Part shown: positions 1-11,537 of the stretch, piece by piece
Layout of the letters: every line of letters starts with the position of its first letter
Numbering within the stretch: the stretch's first letter is position 1
Assembly: GCF_033110285.1 (NCBI RefSeq)
Contig: NZ_CP136995.1
Location: 2,294,001-2,358,000, forward strand
Length of the DNA stretch: 64,000 bases
Origin: Ottowia sp. SB7-C50
Lineage (GTDB): Bacteria > Pseudomonadota > Gammaproteobacteria > Burkholderiales > Burkholderiaceae_C
Direction of reading: 5' to 3'
Notes under the pieces: model-generated
What the model saw: the letters and a program-made list of their open reading frames with translations, nothing else
Database searches by the model: none
Told to the model about the DNA's origin: nothing
Made by a program: the position numbers and the translations under genes

Positions 1-238
1 TAGCTCTTTATTGCCAAATCAAACCATTGGGATAATCCATATGTGTGCAATTTTTGGCAAATATGGTGCCTTTTACACCCAAAAAGCGACAACGGCGCTC
101 TTTTGGACACCGCGGTTCAACTGTCTACGCACGGCTGCACAAGTGAAATTACTATCACAAAAGTAGCATTAACCCTTTATCTGATCAGCGAATCGCTCAT
201 GATGTGAACGCGAACTCCGTCCACGCCAACGGCGCAAC
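1..238. other. left-edge region without a supported gene
   Basis: This stretch is AT-richer than the rest of the window and no convincing coding frame was found. It holds an 8-bp inverted repeat, TTGCCAAA at 11-18 and TTTGGCAA at 53-60, which could be an operator or a weak hairpin. It lies downstream of the PPK2 gene and could be the promoter region or 3' end of a gene beyond the left edge. Confidence 0.4.
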
Positions 239-1144
239 TCAATATACCTGCGGCACCACCATCCCATCCGGCACCGGATGCCGCTCATAGTCGTCGTGCC
301 GTACGCGCGGCGGCAGCTCGATCACGGGCCGCTCGCTGTCGACGTAGGGCATCTGGCTGAGCAGGTGGGTGATGCAGTTCAGGCGCGCCTTCTTCTTGTC
401 GTCGGCGGGCACCACCCACCAAGGGGCTTCGGCGATGTGGGTGCGCTGCAGCATCTCCTCCTTGGCCTTGGTGTAGTCCTCCCAGCGGCGGCGGCTTTCC
501 AGGTCCATGGGGCTGAGCTTCCATTGCTTCAGCGGGTCGTGGATGCGGCCCAGGAAGCGCAGGTTCTGCTCGTCGTCAGAGATCGAGAACCAGTACTTGA
601 TGAGCTGGATGCCCGAGCGCACCAGCATCTTTTCAAATTCGGGCACGCTGCGGAAGAACTCCTCCAGCTCGGCGTCGGTGCAGAAGCCCATTACGCGCTC
701 GACGCCGGCGCGGTTGTACCAGCTGCGGTCGAACAGCAGGATTTCGCCCGCCGCCGGCAGGTGCGACACGTAGCGCTGAAAGTACCACTGCGTCCTTTCG
801 CGGTTGTTGGGCGCGGGCAGCGCGGCCACGCGGCACACGCGCGGGTTCAGGCGCTGGGTGATGCGCTTGATGACGCCGCCCTTGCCGGCCGCGTCGCGCC
901 CTTCGAAGATGATGACCACCTTGTGGCCGGTGTGCTGCACCCAGTCCTGCAGCTTGACCAGTTCGCCCTGCAGGCGGAACAGCTCCCTGAAGTACTGCTG
1001 GCGCGCGCTGCGGTAGGCGGGCGAATCGGTCATCACGCCGGCCACGGCGTCGATGTTGCGGTCTTCCAGCTCCATTTCCAGCTCTTCGTCGTAGCCGTCC
1101 AGCAGTTCGCCGCGCAGGCGTTTCATCATTTCTTCTTCGCTCAT
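239..1144 (-). CDS. ppk2: polyphosphate kinase 2 (PPK2)
   Basis: Cytoplasmic PPK2-family kinase that moves phosphate between polyphosphate and nucleotides; single-domain members often make GTP or ATP from polyP. The 301-residue length matches one-domain class I enzymes. A Walker A loop GRDAAGKGG lies at about residues 82-90, followed by a Walker B/DRSWYNRAGVE segment near 129-140 and a lid region rich in Arg and Lys. The frame stays open to 1474, but the ATG at 1144 has an AAGGAA ribosome site and begins the family's usual N-terminus, so the longer start is rejected. It is divergent from the thiolase gene. Polyphosphate and polyhydroxyalkanoate storage often occur together in such bacteria, but a functional link here is only inferred. 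Which nucleotide is preferred cannot be read from the sequence. Confidence 0.93.
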   Translation of the reverse strand: MSEEEMMKRLRGELLDGYDEELEMELEDRNIDAVAGVMTDSPAYRSARQQYFRELFRLQGELVKLQDWVQHTGHKVVIIFEGRDAAGKGGVIKRITQRLNPRVCRVAALPAPNNRERTQWYFQRYVSHLPAAGEILLFDRSWYNRAGVERVMGFCTDAELEEFFRSVPEFEKMLVRSGIQLIKYWFSISDDEQNLRFLGRIHDPLKQWKLSPMDLESRRRWEDYTKAKEEMLQRTHIAEAPWWVVPADDKKKARLNCITHLLSQMPYVDSERPVIELPPRVRHDDYERHPVPDGMVVPQVY

Positions 1145-1334
1145 CGTGGTTCCTTGCGGGCAGTCCGGGCGCCCGAGCGCGCCTACGCTAGACCCGGTCC
1201 ATGACAAGCGTGTGACTGTCACATCCGCCAAAAAAAAACCCGCTGCCGTGTCAGCCAGGCGTCGCCCGCACGCGGCATACTGCGGTGTGGTTCTGCAAAA
1301 ATCCCAACCCCCATCCCTATAGGAGACTTGAGTC

Positions 1335-2519
1335 ATGGCCCGTGAAGTCGTCGTTGTCAGCGGTGTGCGCACCGCCATTGGTACCTTTGGCGGCAGCCTG
1401 AAGGACATTCCCACCGTCGATCTGGCGGCCACCGTGGTCAAGGAAGCGCTGGCGCGCGCCAAGGTCGATGGCAAGGACGTCGGTCACGTGGTGTTCGGCC
1501 ACGTCGTCAACACCGAGCCGCGCGACATGTATCTGAGCCGCGTGGCGGCCGTCAACGGCGGCTGCGCCAAGGAGACGCCGGCCATGAACGTCAACCGCCT
1601 GTGCGGCTCGGGCCTGCAGGCCATCGTCAGCGCCAGCCAGGGCATCCTGCTGGGCGACTACGACGTGGCGATTGGCGGCGGCGCCGAAAACATGAGCCGC
1701 GCGCCCTACGCCAACCTCACCAACCGCTTTGGCGCCCGCATGGGCGACAGCAAGCTGGTCGACATGATGGTTGGCGCCCTGCACGACCCCTTCCACACCA
1801 TCCACATGGGCGTGACGGCCGAGAACGTGGCCAAGGAATTCGACATCACCCGCGAGCAGCAGGACGCCCTGGCGCTGGAAAGCCACCAGCGCGCCGAAAA
1901 GGCCTGGGCCGAAGGCCGCTTCAAGGACCAGATCGTCCCCATCATGCTCAAGAGCCGCAAGGGTGACGTGGCGTTCGAGAAGGACGAGCACTTCCGCGCC
2001 GGCGCCAAGGCCGAGGACTTCAGCAAGATGAAGCCGGTCTTCATCAAGGAAAACGGCACCGTCACCGCCGCTAACGCCAGCGGCATCAACGACGCCGCGG
2101 CCGCTGTGGTGCTGATGGAAGCCGCCGCCGCCGGCAAGGCCGGCGCCAAGCCGCTGGCGCGCCTGGTGGGCTACGCGCACGCCGGCGTCGAGCCGAAGAT
2201 CATGGGCATCGGCCCGGTGCCCGCCACCAAGGCGGTGCTGGCCAAGACCGGCCTGAAGCTCGACCAGATCGACGTCATCGAAGCCAACGAAGCCTTCGCC
2301 GCACAAGCCTGCGCCGTGACCAAGGGCCTGGGCGCCGACCCGGCCAAGGTCAACCCCAACGGCTCGGGCATTTCGCTGGGGCACCCGATTGGTGCCACTG
2401 GCGCCATCATCACGGTGAAGGCCATCTACGAACTGCAGCGCACCGGCGGCAAGTACGCGCTGGTCACGATGTGCATCGGCGGCGGCCAGGGCATTGCGGC
2501 GATCTTCGAACGCCTGTAA
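1335..2519 (+). CDS. bktB: acetyl-CoA acetyltransferase / beta-ketothiolase
   Basis: Thiolase that condenses two acyl-CoA molecules (or cleaves 3-ketoacyl-CoA), feeding polyhydroxyalkanoate or acetoacetyl-CoA metabolism in the cytoplasm. All catalytic elements are present in 394 residues: nucleophile Cys90 in NRLCGSG, the NEAFA motif, His350 in GHPIGATG and Cys380 in CIGGGQG. The opening residues AREVVVVSGVRTAIGTFGGS and much of the body closely resemble Cupriavidus BktB as I know it, so BktB is a better name than PhaA, although substrate range is not proven. The ATG follows an AGGAGA ribosome site. It stands alone, with a strong intrinsic terminator 50 bases downstream. Confidence 0.93.
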   Translation: MAREVVVVSGVRTAIGTFGGSLKDIPTVDLAATVVKEALARAKVDGKDVGHVVFGHVVNTEPRDMYLSRVAAVNGGCAKETPAMNVNRLCGSGLQAIVSASQGILLGDYDVAIGGGAENMSRAPYANLTNRFGARMGDSKLVDMMVGALHDPFHTIHMGVTAENVAKEFDITREQQDALALESHQRAEKAWAEGRFKDQIVPIMLKSRKGDVAFEKDEHFRAGAKAEDFSKMKPVFIKENGTVTAANASGINDAAAAVVLMEAAAAGKAGAKPLARLVGYAHAGVEPKIMGIGPVPATKAVLAKTGLKLDQIDVIEANEAFAAQACAVTKGLGADPAKVNPNGSGISLGHPIGATGAIITVKAIYELQRTGGKYALVTMCIGGGQGIAAIFERL

Positions 2520-2571
2520 AAAAACCCTTGGGCGGGCATGAAGACCCGCCCTATCAAATTGATCGCTGCAC

Positions 2572-2606
2572 GCGCTTGCTGACCTTGGGCTAGCAAGCGC
2601 TTTTTT
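2572..2606 (+). terminator. intrinsic terminator of the thiolase gene
   Basis: A perfect 9-bp stem (GCGCTTGCT at 2572-2580, AGCAAGCGC at 2592-2600) with an 11-base loop is followed by six T. It is also a copy of the dispersed AGCGCTTG/CAAGCGC stem-loop repeat. A GC hairpin without a T tract (GGGCGGG/CCCGCCC, 2530-2551) precedes it. Confidence 0.85.
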
Positions 2607-2688
2607 CATGCAATGTGCGGTGCGGAGCGCAGGCAGGCGGAACGCGCTACGATGCGTCGGTCTTATTCACCCACGCATTGTTCTGCCC

Positions 2689-3651
2689 ATGATTCGCACC
2701 CTCGCCCCGTTTCTCGCCATCGGCCTGCTGGCTGGCGCCGCCCACGCGCAGACCTACCCGGACAAGCCGATCCGCATGGTGATCCCCTTCCCGCCCGGCG
2801 GGGGCACCGACATCCTGGGTCGGCTGGTGGCGCAGAAGCTGACCGAGGCCAACAAGTGGACCATCGTGCCCGACAACAAGGCGGGCGCGGGCGGCACGCT
2901 GGGCATCACCGAAGCCACCAAGGGCAAGCCCGACGGCTACGACATGGTGATGGGCCAGAAGGACAACCTGGTCGTCGGGCCGTGGATCTACAAGAACCTG
3001 ACCTGGAACCCGGTGAAGGACTTCACGCCCGTGGCGCACGTGGCGTGGTCGCCGGTGATCATCGCCACCAGCGCCACATCCAAGTACAAGACGCTGGCCG
3101 ACGTGGTGGCCGCTGCCAAGGCCGCGCCCGACACCATCACCTACGGCTCGCCGGGCAACGGCACCACCATCCACCTGGCGGGCGACCAGTTTGAGAAGGC
3201 GGCGGGCATCAAGATGCGCCACATTCCGTACAAGGGCTCCAACCCGGCGCTGATGGACGCGCTGGCGGGCAACGTCGACCTGCTGGTGTCCAGCGTGCCG
3301 TCGGCCATGGCGCAGGTCAAGGCGGGCAAGCTGCGCCCGCTGGCCGTCACCTCGGCCAAGCGCAGCACCTCGCTGCCCGACGTGCCCACCGTGGCCGAAA
3401 GCGGCTACAAGGGCTTTGACACGAGCACCTGGTACGGCCTGCTGATGCCCGCCGGCACGCCCGCGCCCGTCGCCCGGCAGATGAACGCCGCCGTGAACAA
3501 GCTGCTGGCCACGCCCGAACTGCAGAAAGCCATCCACGACCAGGGCGCCGAGCCGCTGTCGATGACGCCGGAAGCCTTTGCCGAGCAGCTGCGGCGCGAC
3601 TATCAGGGCATGGAGAAGATCGTGCGGGATGCGGGCGTAAAACTGGAGTGA
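2689..3651 (+). CDS. Bug-family (TctC) tripartite tricarboxylate transporter substrate-binding protein
   Basis: Periplasmic solute-binding protein of the Bug/TctC family, expanded in Burkholderiales; members bind carboxylates or related small acids. The 320-residue protein opens with a signal peptide (MIRTLAPFLAIGLLAGAAHAQ) and then has the family's YPDKPIRMVIPFPPGGGTD opening, which forms the ligand pocket. ATG 2689 is chosen because it directly begins the signal peptide; an earlier in-frame start at 2608 adds residues unlike any secretion signal. No TctA/TctB membrane subunits are nearby, so it is an orphan binding protein, as is usual in this group. The ligand cannot be predicted. Confidence 0.9.
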   Translation: MIRTLAPFLAIGLLAGAAHAQTYPDKPIRMVIPFPPGGGTDILGRLVAQKLTEANKWTIVPDNKAGAGGTLGITEATKGKPDGYDMVMGQKDNLVVGPWIYKNLTWNPVKDFTPVAHVAWSPVIIATSATSKYKTLADVVAAAKAAPDTITYGSPGNGTTIHLAGDQFEKAAGIKMRHIPYKGSNPALMDALAGNVDLLVSSVPSAMAQVKAGKLRPLAVTSAKRSTSLPDVPTVAESGYKGFDTSTWYGLLMPAGTPAPVARQMNAAVNKLLATPELQKAIHDQGAEPLSMTPEAFAEQLRRDYQGMEKIVRDAGVKLE

Positions 3652-3770
3652 CCCCCCTGAGGCGCTGACGCGCCTTCCCCCCTTTGCTGCGCAGGGGGGA
3701 CAACGCCGATGCGCGGCGCAGGTCCGCGCATGGCGTTCACCGGCTTGGCCTGCTCCGCGGCCTCTCGAAC
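3652..3770. repeat. dispersed CCCCCTGAG-type repeat, copy 1
   Basis: Shares blocks with copies at 3895-3946, 38170-38275 and 62145-62282: a CCCCCTGAG start, a GGGGGACAACGC block and a TGGCCTGCTCCGCGGCC-like end. It lies directly after a stop codon and can form hairpins. Confidence 0.55.
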
Positions 3771-3776
3771 TGCAAA

Positions 3777-3809
3777 AGCAGAACGCCCGCAACAAGCGGG
3801 CGTTCTGCT
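3777..3809. terminator. strong hairpin between convergent genes
   Basis: Perfect 14-bp stem (AGCAGAACGCCCGC / GCGGGCGTTCTGCT) with a 5-base loop. It lies between the Bug gene and the convergent DUF2892 gene and could stop transcription from either side, though T tracts are weak. Confidence 0.6.
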
Positions 3810-3843
3810 CTTGCTGATCGCTGCGGAGGCAGGCCATCGTTTC

Positions 3844-3870
3844 GTCATTCCCGCGAAGGCGGGAATCCAG
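3844..3870. repeat. REP-like element GTCATTCCCGCG...GGCGGGAATCC, single copy
   Basis: A short palindromic element found again, often in inverted pairs, at 9696-9783, 15061-15146, 22361-22459 and 41538-41623. Confidence 0.6.
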
Positions 3871-3894
3871 ACGGCCTATGCAGGCGGCGGCGCC

Positions 3895-3946
3895 AGCCCC
3901 TTCCCGCGCAGCGAGAGAAGGGGCAAGCGCCGTCAGGCGCTCAGGG
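3895..3946. repeat. dispersed CCCCCTGAG-type repeat, copy 2 (inverted)
   Basis: It contains the CCCTTCCCGCG, AGAAGGGG and GGCGCTCAGGGGG blocks seen at 62145-62282. It supplies the stop codon of the DUF2892 gene ending at 3941. Confidence 0.5.
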
Positions 3947-4141
3947 GGTTGTACTTTTGTTCGGGCAAGTGTTCATGCCCAGCAGCGTATAGGCCGGGCA
4001 GAAGCGGAACAGGCCGGTGGCCAGCGGGATCACGCCCAGCCAGCCCCACCAGCCGATCTTGCCCATGGCGGCCAGGGCAATCAGCACCAGGCCGACGACG
4101 ATGCGAAGGATGCGGTCAATGCCGCCTACGTTGAGTTTCAT
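3941..4141 (-). CDS. DUF2892 (YgaP-like) small inner-membrane protein
   Basis: A 66-residue membrane protein of the DUF2892 family, the transmembrane part of YgaP without its rhodanese domain. It begins MKLNVGGIDRILRIVVGL, the usual family opening, and has two hydrophobic helices around WWGWLGVIPLATGLFRFCPAY. Cys near the second helix and CPNKST at the end are typical of the family. The start at 4141 is supported by an AGGAG site; the frame continues upstream to 4270 without support. It is probably the last gene of the efflux operon beginning at 10906, which carries a second DUF2892 gene at 6135. The role of the family is unsettled; links to sulfur species are known for YgaP only. Confidence 0.8.
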   Translation of the reverse strand: MKLNVGGIDRILRIVVGLVLIALAAMGKIGWWGWLGVIPLATGLFRFCPAYTLLGMNTCPNKSTTP

Positions 4142-4266
4142 GGCTTTCTCCTTGGGTGGTTGACAAACATACCAGAAGGTCAGGGGCGCGCCACCGCGCT
4201 TGCCGGACGAAATTTTTGCGCGCGGCCCGCCATTGGCGGCAGTCCCCGGGGCGCACGCTTGGGTGT

Positions 4267-5736
4267 TCATTGGCGATCGCCCCGGGCGGGCAGCGTTGAC
4301 GTGGGTGCGGGCGCGCCCGCATTGGGGCCGGGCTTCGTCGATGTCGCTGCCGCGGTCGGGCTTGTCGAAGGCGATGGCGCGGCGCTCAGTTGGGCCTGCA
4401 AGCCATCGTCGAGCCGGTCGGCCAGCACCGCCAGGCGCAGGCGCTGGCGCAACTGGTCGGCGCGTGCCTCGTCCAGCGCCAGCGCGGCTTGCGCAAGATC
4501 GTTCTCGGCATTCAACACATCCATCAACGTGCGGTCGCCCACCGACCGGCCCAGGCGGGTGGCATCCAGCCGCGCGGCGCTGGCCTTCAGCCCGTCCTGC
4601 AGCGCCGCGATGCGCGCCTGGCTGGCCTGCCAGCCCAGCCAGGCAGCGCGGACCTGCTCCACAACCTGTTCGCGCGCCTGTTCCAACTGGGCCTGCGCCT
4701 TTTCAATGAGGCGCGCGCCCTCGCTGCTTTGTGCGCGGCTCATACCGCCGTCGTACAACGGCCAAGTCACTTGCACGCCGACCATGGCGTTGGCACTGCG
4801 GTTGCTGGCCGAGCCAAAATCGCCGCGCCCGCCCAGGCGATCGAACCCGGCCTGCGCCACCAGATCGACCGAAGCGCTGTCGCCGGCCCGGCGCTTGCGC
4901 CATTGCTGCTCCGCCATCGCCACGCCTTGCGACGCCAGTTGCACCTGCGGGTTGGCGTCCTGTGCGGTGACCATCCAGGCTTGCAGCGACTCGCCGGGCG
5001 CCGACACGGCGTCGGGCAAGCGTGCCGCTGGCTCGATCAGGCCGGTGCTGTCTGCCAGCGTCTGCCGGGCCAGATCGCGCTGCAGACGGGCCGCCTCGAC
5101 CCGCGCGCGAATGGCGGCCAAGGCTGCGTCGGCCTCGTGCGCGTCGGTGATCGGTGATTCACCCAGCTGAAACCGGTCGTGCGCCTCGGTGGTGGCACGG
5201 GCCACGGACTGGGCCTGGCGCTCGGCCACGCGCAGTTGCTCCTGCGCCACTGCCAGGGCAACATAGCGCTCGGCCGTGCGCAGCACCAGCTCACTGCGGG
5301 CGGCGCGCCAGGCCGTGTCGGCCATGTCGGCATTCAGTTCCAGTTCGGCGCGCGCGGCCTGGCGCAACGGGTTGACCAGTGGCTGCTGCGCCGTCACCGA
5401 AGCGCGCGTGGCCAGGCCGCCGTAGACCGAGGTGGCAAAGTTGACCCCGTCGGACGTGCCCAAGCCAGGCGCCGAAAACTGCGCACCTTTCATGCGCGTG
5501 TCGCTGGCACCCAAACCGCCGGCCAGGCCCAGCATGACGTTGGGGCGCCACAGCGCGGCCGCCTGCTCGCGCCGGGTCTGCGCCGCCGCGTGTTCCGCGC
5601 GCGCGACGGCCAGGGTGCGGTCGTTCTGCTCGGCGGCACGCCACACGGTCGGAAGGTCCTGTGCCAGCGCGAGCGTCGGCAACAGTGCCAGCACCACCGC
5701 GCCCAGGCGCCCTTCACGCGTGCGCGACAGCATCAT
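4267..5736 (-). CDS. TolC-family outer-membrane efflux protein
   Basis: Outer-membrane channel that completes an RND tripartite pump. The 489-residue protein has a signal peptide (ending LALLPTLALAQ) and two long Ala/Gln/Arg-rich helical OEP repeats, with the typical DAEAALA- and QLEQAREQVVEQVRAAW-like stretches. The C-terminus is low-complexity, rich in Ala, Pro, Ser and Thr. The start at 5736 is chosen because its ATG overlaps the stop of the upstream AhpD-like gene by four bases (ATGA), a sign of translational coupling; a longer frame to 5901 lacks a secretion signal. It belongs to the minus-strand operon of the pump at 6360-9657. It could still serve other pumps if that pump is really inactive. 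Confidence 0.88.
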   Translation of the reverse strand: MMLSRTREGRLGAVVLALLPTLALAQDLPTVWRAAEQNDRTLAVARAEHAAAQTRREQAAALWRPNVMLGLAGGLGASDTRMKGAQFSAPGLGTSDGVNFATSVYGGLATRASVTAQQPLVNPLRQAARAELELNADMADTAWRAARSELVLRTAERYVALAVAQEQLRVAERQAQSVARATTEAHDRFQLGESPITDAHEADAALAAIRARVEAARLQRDLARQTLADSTGLIEPAARLPDAVSAPGESLQAWMVTAQDANPQVQLASQGVAMAEQQWRKRRAGDSASVDLVAQAGFDRLGGRGDFGSASNRSANAMVGVQVTWPLYDGGMSRAQSSEGARLIEKAQAQLEQAREQVVEQVRAAWLGWQASQARIAALQDGLKASAARLDATRLGRSVGDRTLMDVLNAENDLAQAALALDEARADQLRQRLRLAVLADRLDDGLQAQLSAAPSPSTSPTAAATSTKPGPNAGAPAPTSTLPARGDRQ

Positions 5737-6089
5737 GCGGGGGCTTTCTCGCCGCCGAATTCTTCGTAGGCAGCGATGGCCGCGGCGGCGTACATCAACG
5801 ACGGGCCGCCGCCCATGTAGACGCACATGCCGAGCATTTCCTCGACCTCGGCGCGCGTGGCCCCCAGCTTGACCAACGCCTTGGCGTGGTAGCCCACGCA
5901 CGGGTCGCAGCGTGCGGCCACCGACAGCGCCATGGCGATCAGTTCCTTGGTCTTTTCGTCCAGCGCGCCCGCCTTGCCCGCCGCGCCCGACAGCGCGTAG
6001 AAGCCTTGCATGGTTTCAGGGATGCCCTTGCGCAGCTTGGCAATGTTGGACGAGGTGTCGGCGATGATGTCCTTGTAGCTCTTGGCCAT
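5733..6089 (-). CDS. AhpD-like / carboxymuconolactone decarboxylase family protein
   Basis: A 118-residue all-helical CMD-family protein. The CxxC pair with downstream His (ARCDPCVGYHAKAL) is the redox-active centre of AhpD-type alkylhydroperoxidases, so a peroxide- or thiol-linked oxidoreductase role is likelier than ring-lactone decarboxylation. The start at 6089 has GGAGC upstream. It overlaps the TolC-like gene by four bases and follows a DUF2892 gene, inside an efflux operon under an ArsR regulator. The context suggests a detoxification accessory coping with oxidised or electrophilic pump substrates; this is inference. The substrate is not predictable. Confidence 0.85.
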   Translation of the reverse strand: MAKSYKDIIADTSSNIAKLRKGIPETMQGFYALSGAAGKAGALDEKTKELIAMALSVAARCDPCVGYHAKALVKLGATRAEVEEMLGMCVYMGGGPSLMYAAAAIAAYEEFGGEKAPA

Positions 6090-6134
6090 GGTTCAGCTCC
6101 TTTAAGTGGGTCGGTGGGTGGGTGGCTCGGGCGG

Positions 6135-6344
6135 TCACGCCCCCGCGCGGACCCCCAGCTTGCGCATGATGACTTCCATCAGGCACCACTTGGTAAAACC
6201 GCTTTGAAGCAGGTTGGCGCCCACGAAGGCGGTGAACCACAGCCAGTTCGCGCTGTGGAAGATGGGGCTGCCAGGCACGCCCAGGGCCAGGGACAGCAGG
6301 ATGAAGCTGCCGCCGATGATGCGAACGAGTTGCCAGGATGTCAT
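6135..6344 (-). CDS. DUF2892 small membrane protein
   Basis: A 69-residue protein with two transmembrane helices (WQLVRIIGGSFILLSLALG and WLWFTAFVGANLLQSGF) and a family-typical FTKWCLMEVIMRKLG end with one Cys. It resembles the membrane part of YgaP. It sits between the pump gene and the AhpD-like gene in the same orientation, with gaps of 15 and 45 bases, so it should be co-transcribed. It is a second, divergent member of the same family as the gene at 3941. ATG 6344 has an AGGAGC-like site. Function is unknown beyond membrane location. Confidence 0.8.
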   Translation of the reverse strand: MTSWQLVRIIGGSFILLSLALGVPGSPIFHSANWLWFTAFVGANLLQSGFTKWCLMEVIMRKLGVRAGA

Positions 6345-6359
6345 GCTGTTTGCTCCTTT

Positions 6360-9657
<3,298 letters not shown>

Positions 9658-9695
9658 TCGGGCGCGCTCCCTCGGCGAGGCGTCTCAAAACGTGC

Positions 9696-9783
9696 GTCAT
9701 GCCCGCGCACACAGAAATCCACGGCAGCGCGGCCAGCGTCGCTGGCGGTGAACGCCTGCATGCCCGCCTGCGCGGGAATGACG
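9696..9783. repeat. REP-like inverted pair between pump and adaptor genes
   Basis: A degenerate GTCATGCCCGCG copy faces a better CCCGCCTGCGCGGGAATGACG copy at 9758-9783. It lies in the 162-base spacer between two genes of one operon and could affect mRNA stability or expression ratio. Confidence 0.5.
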
Positions 9784-9819
9784 ATGGAACAAGGCAATGT
9801 CACGTCGGCTGCTTTCACT

Positions 9820-10906
9820 TCATGGGTGCCCTGCGGCTTGGCGCAGCACGGCCTGAGGCTGCGTCACCACACGCTCGCCAGCCGAGAGGCCGGCCAGCGC
9901 CTCGACGCGATCGCCTTGCGTCGGACCCAGCCGCACCTGGCGCAATTGCGGCGCGCCCTGCGCGCCCAGCACGTAGACGCCGGTCATCTCGGATCGGCGC
10001 ACCACGGCCGCCGCCGGTATCCACAGGCGTGGCACGGCCGGCACCGCGTTCGACGCGCCGGGCAGCCACAGGCGCGCAAACTGGCCCGGCACGGCGTCCG
10101 CAGCGGGCGGCAGGTCGGCCCGCACCTGACGCGTGAGCGATGCCGCATCCACCGTGGGCAGCACCTGCACACGCGGCGGCTCGATGGGCTGGGCGTTGTC
10201 ACCCAGTTGCACGCGCGCTCCGCGGGCGCCCTCGCCTAGCGCCTCGGCCGGCACGGCGGCGCTGACGCGCAGCGCGCGGGGGGTCGTACACGGTCATCAG
10301 GGCGCGACCGGGCATGGCCATGTCGCCCCGCTCCACCGACAGCACCGACACCACGCCGTCGAACGGGGCGGTCACGGTGTGAAAGCCGGTCTGCGTGCGC
10401 GCCGCGCCGGCCTGCGCCGCCTGCGCGTTGACCTGGGCTTGGGCGCTGCGATATTGCGCCTCGGCCTGCTCCAGGGCCGCCTTGGCGATGTAATTCTTCT
10501 GGAACAGGACGCGCTTGCGGTTCAGGTCCTGCGCCGCCACGTCCAGCGCGGCGCGCGCCGCCGCCACCTGGGCCGCACTGGCGGCCGCGCCCTGCTCCGC
10601 CGCCCGCGCGTCGATGCGCGCCAGCACCTGCCCGGCCCTGACCGTGTCGCCCACCTTGACCTGAAGCGCCACCACCGCACCCGGCACCTGCGCGGCCACC
10701 ACGGCCTGCCGCACCGCTTCGACAGTGCCTTCATACGACGCCGACGCCGCCGACGCGCTGGACTGCACGCTGGCCGTGGGCCAATCGGCACGGGCCACGG
10801 CGGGCCACAGCAGGGCAGCCAGCGACAGAGCCGCCAGCGTCAGGGCGGTGCCACGCGCGGCGGGCGCGCGACGACATTGGAGATGGGGTTCCCAAAGACA
10901 GGTCAT
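9820..10906 (-). pseudogene. RND periplasmic adaptor (membrane fusion protein), frameshifted at a G6 run
   Basis: HlyD/AcrA-type adaptor linking the pump at 6360-9657 to an outer-membrane channel. The first frame (from ATG 10906) has a signal peptide ending WPAVARA, a lipoyl half-motif (VPGAVVALQVKVGDTVRAGQ), a coiled coil and the second lipoyl half (APFDGVVSVLSVERGDMAMPG). The second frame (9820-10254) has the beta-barrel and membrane-proximal domains ending in ERVVTQPQAVLRQ. They meet at six G (10278-10283); with five, the frame reads YDPRALRVSAAVPAEALG and gives a 361-residue protein. As written, the product ends at 10199 with an aberrant Arg-rich tail. No ribosome site is seen, so the mRNA may be nearly leaderless. 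Confidence 0.87.
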
Positions 10907-10942
10907 TGCGTTATTATTTGTGCAATCACGCAAATGCGCAAT
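10905..10942. promoter_or_regulatory. candidate ArsR operator between divergent efflux and regulator genes
   Basis: Nested dyads: ATTGCG (10905-10910) with CGCAAT (10937-10942), and ATTTG (10916-10920) with CAAAT (10931-10935). It overlaps the adaptor start codon and lies upstream of the ArsR gene, a natural place for autorepression and efflux control. Confidence 0.5.
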
Positions 10943-11014
10943 ATGGCAAATAACCAACAAGTCATTCCAGCCGTTAGACTGTCGGCACACCCGGCCCTGC
11001 CCCAGGGTGAGTTG

Positions 11015-11380
11015 ATGAAAGCGATGCATCACCTGCCCCCCGAAACCCTGGAACACGTGGCGGACTATTTCCGCGCGCTGTCCGAGCCCACGCGCCTGCG
11101 CATCCTCAACGCGCTGGGCACGGGCGAGTTGAGCGTGGGCGACATCGCTCTGCGTGTGGATTCGAGCGTGGCGAACGTGTCGCGCCACCTGGCGCAGATG
11201 GCGCAGCATGGCTTGGTGGCGCGCGAAAGCCGCGGTAGCAGCGCCTATTACCGCATTGCCGACCCGGCGGTGCACCAACTGTGCGACCTGGTGTGCGGCA
11301 GTCTGCTGCGCCGCTTTGACGACATGGCCAGCGCGCGGGCAGCGCTGGCCGAATCCGGCAAGCCGACGCAGAACGCCTGA
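11015..11380 (+). CDS. ArsR/SmtB-family transcriptional regulator
   Basis: A 121-residue winged-helix repressor: FRALSEPTRLRILNALGTGELSVGDIA and the recognition helix SVANVSRHLAQMAQHGLVARES are classic ArsR. No CxC metal site is seen in the recognition region; a CDLVC pair near residues 88-92 could be a metal- or thiol-sensing site. ATG 11015 has a GGTGAG site and begins at the usual first helix; ATGs at 10934 and 10943 are also in frame but have no ribosome site and fall next to the proposed operator. It is divergent from the RND operon and probably represses it. The inducer is unknown. Confidence 0.85.
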   Translation: MKAMHHLPPETLEHVADYFRALSEPTRLRILNALGTGELSVGDIALRVDSSVANVSRHLAQMAQHGLVARESRGSSAYYRIADPAVHQLCDLVCGSLLRRFDDMASARAALAESGKPTQNA

Positions 11381-11441
11381 CCGCGGCGAGCGCTGGAGCT
11401 GGCGCGGCAGCGCACTACTCGGTGGCGCCCAGCGAATCTGG

Positions 11442-11500
11442 ATGCTACGCTACTGATAGCTTCATGTGCTTACCTGAAGCGCGCAAGAAGGCGAATAGCC
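11442..11500. repeat. degenerate stem-loop repeat copy
   Basis: Shows the TGATAGC block and a GAAGCGCGC half of the dispersed stem-loop repeat, in the convergent spacer between the ArsR and UspA genes. Confidence 0.4.
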
Positions 11501-11537
11501 TCTGAATCGCCGCGCCGACGACGGCTGGCACCGCCGT

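Noticed and set aside
278..1204. Long open frame antisense to ppk2
   Set aside because: It is a shadow of the high-GC coding frame on the other strand, has no family similarity and shows the low-complexity composition of antisense frames. The same applies to long frames opposite the thiolase, RND, hppA, acyl-CoA ligase and nadE genes.
239..1474. Longer ppk2 start at 1474
   Set aside because: It would overlap the divergent thiolase start; the ATG at 1144 has a ribosome site and the family N-terminus.
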